Assembly (NCBI RefSeq): GCF_021458635.1
Contig: NZ_JAIRDQ010000009.1
Coordinates: 241,053 to 305,052 of the forward strand
Direction: 5' to 3'
From: Bradyrhizobium monzae
Lineage (GTDB): Bacteria > Pseudomonadota > Alphaproteobacteria > Rhizobiales > Xanthobacteraceae
Length of the DNA stretch: 64,000 nt
Part shown: positions 61,784-64,000 of the stretch, piece after piece
Layout: every line of letters begins with the position of its first letter
Numbering within the stretch: the first letter of the stretch is position 1
Position numbers and translations under genes: made by a program
Notes under the pieces: model-generated
The model's database searches: none
What the model saw: the letters and a program-made list of their open reading frames with translations, nothing else
Told to the model about the DNA's origin: nothing

Positions 61784-61889
61784 GGTGTCCCGGTCCCCGT
61801 GATGCGCGTCGCGGTGCGACGCGTCCGGGATGTCTACGCCATTCCGATTTCGGTTCTGGTCACGAGATATGCGGTGTTTGCAGCCGGGC

Positions 61890-62645
61890 TTAAGCCCTTG
61901 CTTTACTATGTGCCGCGGGCCCGTCAGGCCCGAGCAGCCGGTCGTACTGGCCCTTGACGGTGGCGTAGCATTCGCACGCCGTCTGGCGCAGCCCGTCCAG
62001 ATTGAGGATCTGGATGTGTCCGCGGCTGTAGTGGATGAAATTGGCCTGCTGCAAGGTATTGGCGACCAGCGACACGCTGTTGCGCCGCGCCCCGATCATC
62101 TGTGCCATGGCCTCCTGCGTCAGCAGCAACCGGTAGTCGCCCGACAGATCATGGGTGTGCAGCAGGCAGCGCGACAGCCGCGCCTCCACCGGATGCGCGG
62201 CGTTGCAGCCCGCGGTCTGCTGCACCTGCGCGTAGACCGCGAGCCCGTGGCGCGTCAGCAGCGTCCGCAGCGTGGAGCTCTGTTCCGCCGCGATGCGCAG
62301 CCGGTCGAGGTCCATCATCGACGCGGCGCCGGGAACCAGCACGACCGCCGTGTTCAGCGCGCAGGCGTCGCTCATGGTCGAGAGTGTCCCGAGCAGGCTG
62401 TCGCGGCCGATCATGGCCACCTGCACATGCTCGCCCTTGGCAAGTTTCACGACCAGCGAGATCACGCCACGATGCGGGAAATAGGCGCGCTTGAGTGTCT
62501 CGCCGGTTTCGACCAGCACGGCGTCATGCGGCAGATCGACCGTGCGCAGATGTGCACGGATCAATTCATAATCGTCTGCCGACAGTGCCGACAGGAAACC
62601 GTTGGATGGGCGTACCATCGTTTCCACATCTGCCTCCCGTCTCAT
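61890..62645 (-). CDS. Crp/Fnr-family transcriptional regulator
   Basis: 251 residues. An N-terminal cyclic-nucleotide-binding-type beta-roll (about 20-130, AYFPHRGVISLVVKLAKGEHVQVAMIGRDSLLG) is followed by a helix hinge and a C-terminal winged HTH (about 165-230, LLLTQEAMAQMIGARRNSVSLVANTLQQANFI). There is no Cys cluster for an iron-sulfur site, so it is not FNR-like. The ATG at 62645 is reported; a GTG at 62627 with GGAGG five bases upstream is a plausible alternative. A truncated paralogue of its sensor half lies upstream. Confidence 0.9.
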   Translation of the reverse strand: MRREADVETMVRPSNGFLSALSADDYELIRAHLRTVDLPHDAVLVETGETLKRAYFPHRGVISLVVKLAKGEHVQVAMIGRDSLLGTLSTMSDACALNTAVVLVPGAASMMDLDRLRIAAEQSSTLRTLLTRHGLAVYAQVQQTAGCNAAHPVEARLSRCLLHTHDLSGDYRLLLTQEAMAQMIGARRNSVSLVANTLQQANFIHYSRGHIQILNLDGLRQTACECYATVKGQYDRLLGPDGPAAHSKARA

Positions 62646-62816
62646 CCACCGGTGAAACGCCCGACACCGAACCCGCTATCCCTTGTACGATAAGTTCCAT
62701 CATGTTCGCGGCGGGATATATTGGCAATTGGTTCATTGCTCACTGCTGCCGCTCCCCATCGCCTGATACCGCTTGGTGTGCACGCCGGCATGCAGCCGGC
62801 GATGGTAGCGCTCACA

Positions 62817-63197
62817 TCATCGCAAGTTCTCCCGCAAACGCCCGTCATGGCTAGCGGCAATGGTTTGAAAGGTCGCGATTCCAAGCATGGACGCGGTCCC
62901 GGTAATGAGCGCGACGGCGTCTGACGTCGCGATCCCGTCAGCGAGCGCCACTCCGCCACCGACCATGCTGCCGCGGCCGAGCATCGCCATCTCGATCGGC
63001 TGTCCTTCGGAAAGGCCGACTGTCTTCGAAATGGTTCCAGCGTGCGGAAAGTAGACGTGTTGCAGCGCTGCGCCTGCTTCACCCAGGACAGTTTCTCTGA
63101 CCAATTCACTCCCGATGAGATGAGGGCGCAACAGATCGAAGTCTGCAGCGTCGAGCATTCGCAGCAATTGGTTGGGCAGTGGTCCGCTCGCAATCAT
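62817..63197 (-). pseudogene. Truncated Crp/Fnr homologue, sensor half only
   Basis: 126 codons align with the beta-roll of the neighbouring Crp/Fnr regulator: ALQHVYFPHAGTISKTVGLSEGQPIEMAMLGRGSMVGGG compares with its KRAYFPHRGVISL..QVAMIGRDSLLG. The frame ends (LRENLR, stop) just where the hinge and HTH would begin, and no HTH can be read in any frame of the following 170 bases. It may be a pseudogene or a stand-alone sensor domain. It lies upstream of the intact gene on the same strand, so the pair may come from tandem duplication. Confidence 0.65.
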
Positions 63198-63424
63198 GCA
63201 GGATCACCCAGCGCGTTCGATGGGACGTCTGCGTCGCGCTTTCGACATCTGGTTGCGCGTAAAAGTAGTTATATCTTACTGGTTGTGTCGCTGTCTATAT
63301 ACCTGTCGGAGGGCAGACGGCTTGTCGCGCTCGCGGCGGAAATCAGGACGGCGCGCTGATTTGTGCACCACCCGGCAAGCCAGTCCTGCGTCATCAACCG
63401 GGAATGAGTGGCAAGGAGGGCTTC
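63198..63424. other. Intergenic region at right end, no gene seen
   Basis: Bases 63198-63424 contain the promoter side of the truncated Crp gene and no convincing frame. The stretch around 63260-63310 is AT-rich (TTATATCTTACTGG, TATATACCTG). Confidence 0.4.
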
Positions 63425-63928
63425 ATGAGCCGGAAACGGCAATCGACGGCAGACACTGCATCCGCATGTCCTTCGGTCGTCCGCCGGTCCGCACCACCAT
63501 TCTCCTTCGTCGACTTTTTTCAGCTGTCTGCAATTGCCTCGCGCCATTGCGAAGCATCGTGCCGCGATCGCGCGGCCAGGTTAGCGCGTTATTGTCCGCG
63601 ACGCTCGTGGGGTAAGAGTCTGTTTACCGCGAGTGCAGTCCTTGCGGATTTCAGCGCAACATCGACAGACGGTCGCACACGCGATTCCGATCGCGTGTGG
63701 TTTGATTCAATCCGCGTGGGCCGTGCATATCCCCCGATTTGGGAGCGATTATCTTGCGTATGTCGTGACGACGTTATCGGCGCGTTTACCTGTTGCGCAT
63801 CCGGCCTGATGCCGCGTGCCGGATTTGCCGAAAACCCCAGTCGCGCGAGGTCGAACGGCAAACTTCGCTTCAATATCCGTATTAGCACGGAGGATGAAAT
63901 TAACGGGACCGTGAAATGGGTTGTCTAA
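63425..63928 (+). CDS. Possible hypothetical protein with strong ribosome site
   Basis: 168 codons from ATG 63425, preceded by AAGGAGGG five bases upstream, a near-perfect ribosome site. The sequence is rich in Arg, Ser and Cys and has no recognisable domain, and its composition is unlike neighbouring genes. A perfect 10-bp hairpin (63676-63699) lies inside it. An ATG at 63404 is also in frame. It may be a spurious frame in a non-coding region. Confidence 0.25.
   Translation: MSRKRQSTADTASACPSVVRRSAPPFSFVDFFQLSAIASRHCEASCRDRAARLARYCPRRSWGKSLFTASAVLADFSATSTDGRTRDSDRVWFDSIRVGRAYPPIWERLSCVCRDDVIGAFTCCASGLMPRAGFAENPSRARSNGKLRFNIRISTEDEINGTVKWVV
63676..63699. other. Perfect hairpin near right end
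   Basis: CACACGCGAT (63676-63685) and ATCGCGTGTG (63690-63699) form a 10-bp stem with TCCG loop, followed on the plus strand by GTTTGATTC. No flanking gene explains it. It may be part of a small RNA or terminator. Confidence 0.5.
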
Positions 63929-64000
63929 CGATTCGGGAGCGGACTTCCGCCGATTCCAGCGCGGCGCAGATGTCGAGGTCCAGCTCAGTCAAGGCGTAGC

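Noticed and set aside
63900..63998. Possible C-terminal end of a minus-strand gene entering from the right
   Set aside because: About 32 codons are open to the window edge on the minus strand, too short to judge; extending the sequence would settle it.

Overview
The window is a high-GC alphaproteobacterial chromosome segment that most resembles Bradyrhizobium (Nitrobacteraceae). The evidence is the gene order zapE-mdh-sucC-sucD-sucA-sucB-lpdA, an F1-only atpHAGDC operon, an rplU-rpmA-obgE-proBA-nadD-rsfS-rlmH-envC-ctpA core, the protein sequences, and several copies of a palindromic intergenic repeat (TCATTGCGAG...CTCGCAATGA). The genus is inferred from reading alone; no database search was possible.

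Region 1 (1-11.4 kb) is a central-carbon block. It holds the 3' end of zapE, malate dehydrogenase, both succinyl-CoA synthetase subunits and all three components of the 2-oxoglutarate dehydrogenase complex. A DUF1579-like gene sits between sucC and sucD, and a short-chain dehydrogenase sits between sucB and lpdA. Region 2 (11.4-16.8 kb) has a membrane protein, a DUF4337 protein, xerC, priA and an RlpA-type lipoprotein-like gene. Region 3 (16.8-24.4 kb) has an AT-rich regulatory stretch with a perfect CtrA-type box, then atpHAGDC, then an adenylate cyclase fused to three DUF4189-like repeats. The atpD-atpC gap holds a hairpin built from eight heptamers.

Region 4 (24.4-46.5 kb, mostly minus strand) is a housekeeping run read from rplU down to two tandem RppH-like Nudix genes: ribosomal proteins, Obg, proline synthesis, NAD synthesis, ribosome silencing, rRNA methylation and cell-envelope hydrolase control. 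Two blocks of accessory genes interrupt it. A sulfatase-superfamily hydrolase and a Bug-type binding protein lie between obgE and proB. A MaoC protein, an EamA permease and a YhiI-RbbA-YhhJ-like ABC operon lie between obgE and the GNAT gene.

Region 5 (46.8-56.6 kb) has a ROK-family protein whose two halves appear in swapped order, tRNA-Ser(CGA), a LysR-monooxygenase-Bug catabolic module, a DUF2157/GDYXXLXY membrane pair and a divergent MocR/EamA pair. Region 6 (56.6-64 kb) is rich in signalling genes: an EAL protein with a degenerate receiver and an altered DDFGTG loop, a LuxR regulator with a histidine-kinase-like N-terminus that lacks the phospho-histidine, a stand-alone HPt protein, a Crp/Fnr regulator and a truncated Crp/Fnr sensor domain. 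It also has a perfect TGTGA-N6-TCACA site upstream of a 31-codon small ORF. The last 800 bases have little convincing coding content.

The observations most worth following are the circularly permuted ROK protein, the heptamer hairpin before atpC, the CRP-type site with its small ORF, the cell-cycle-type promoter upstream of rlpA, and the orphan phosphorelay-like parts near the right end.
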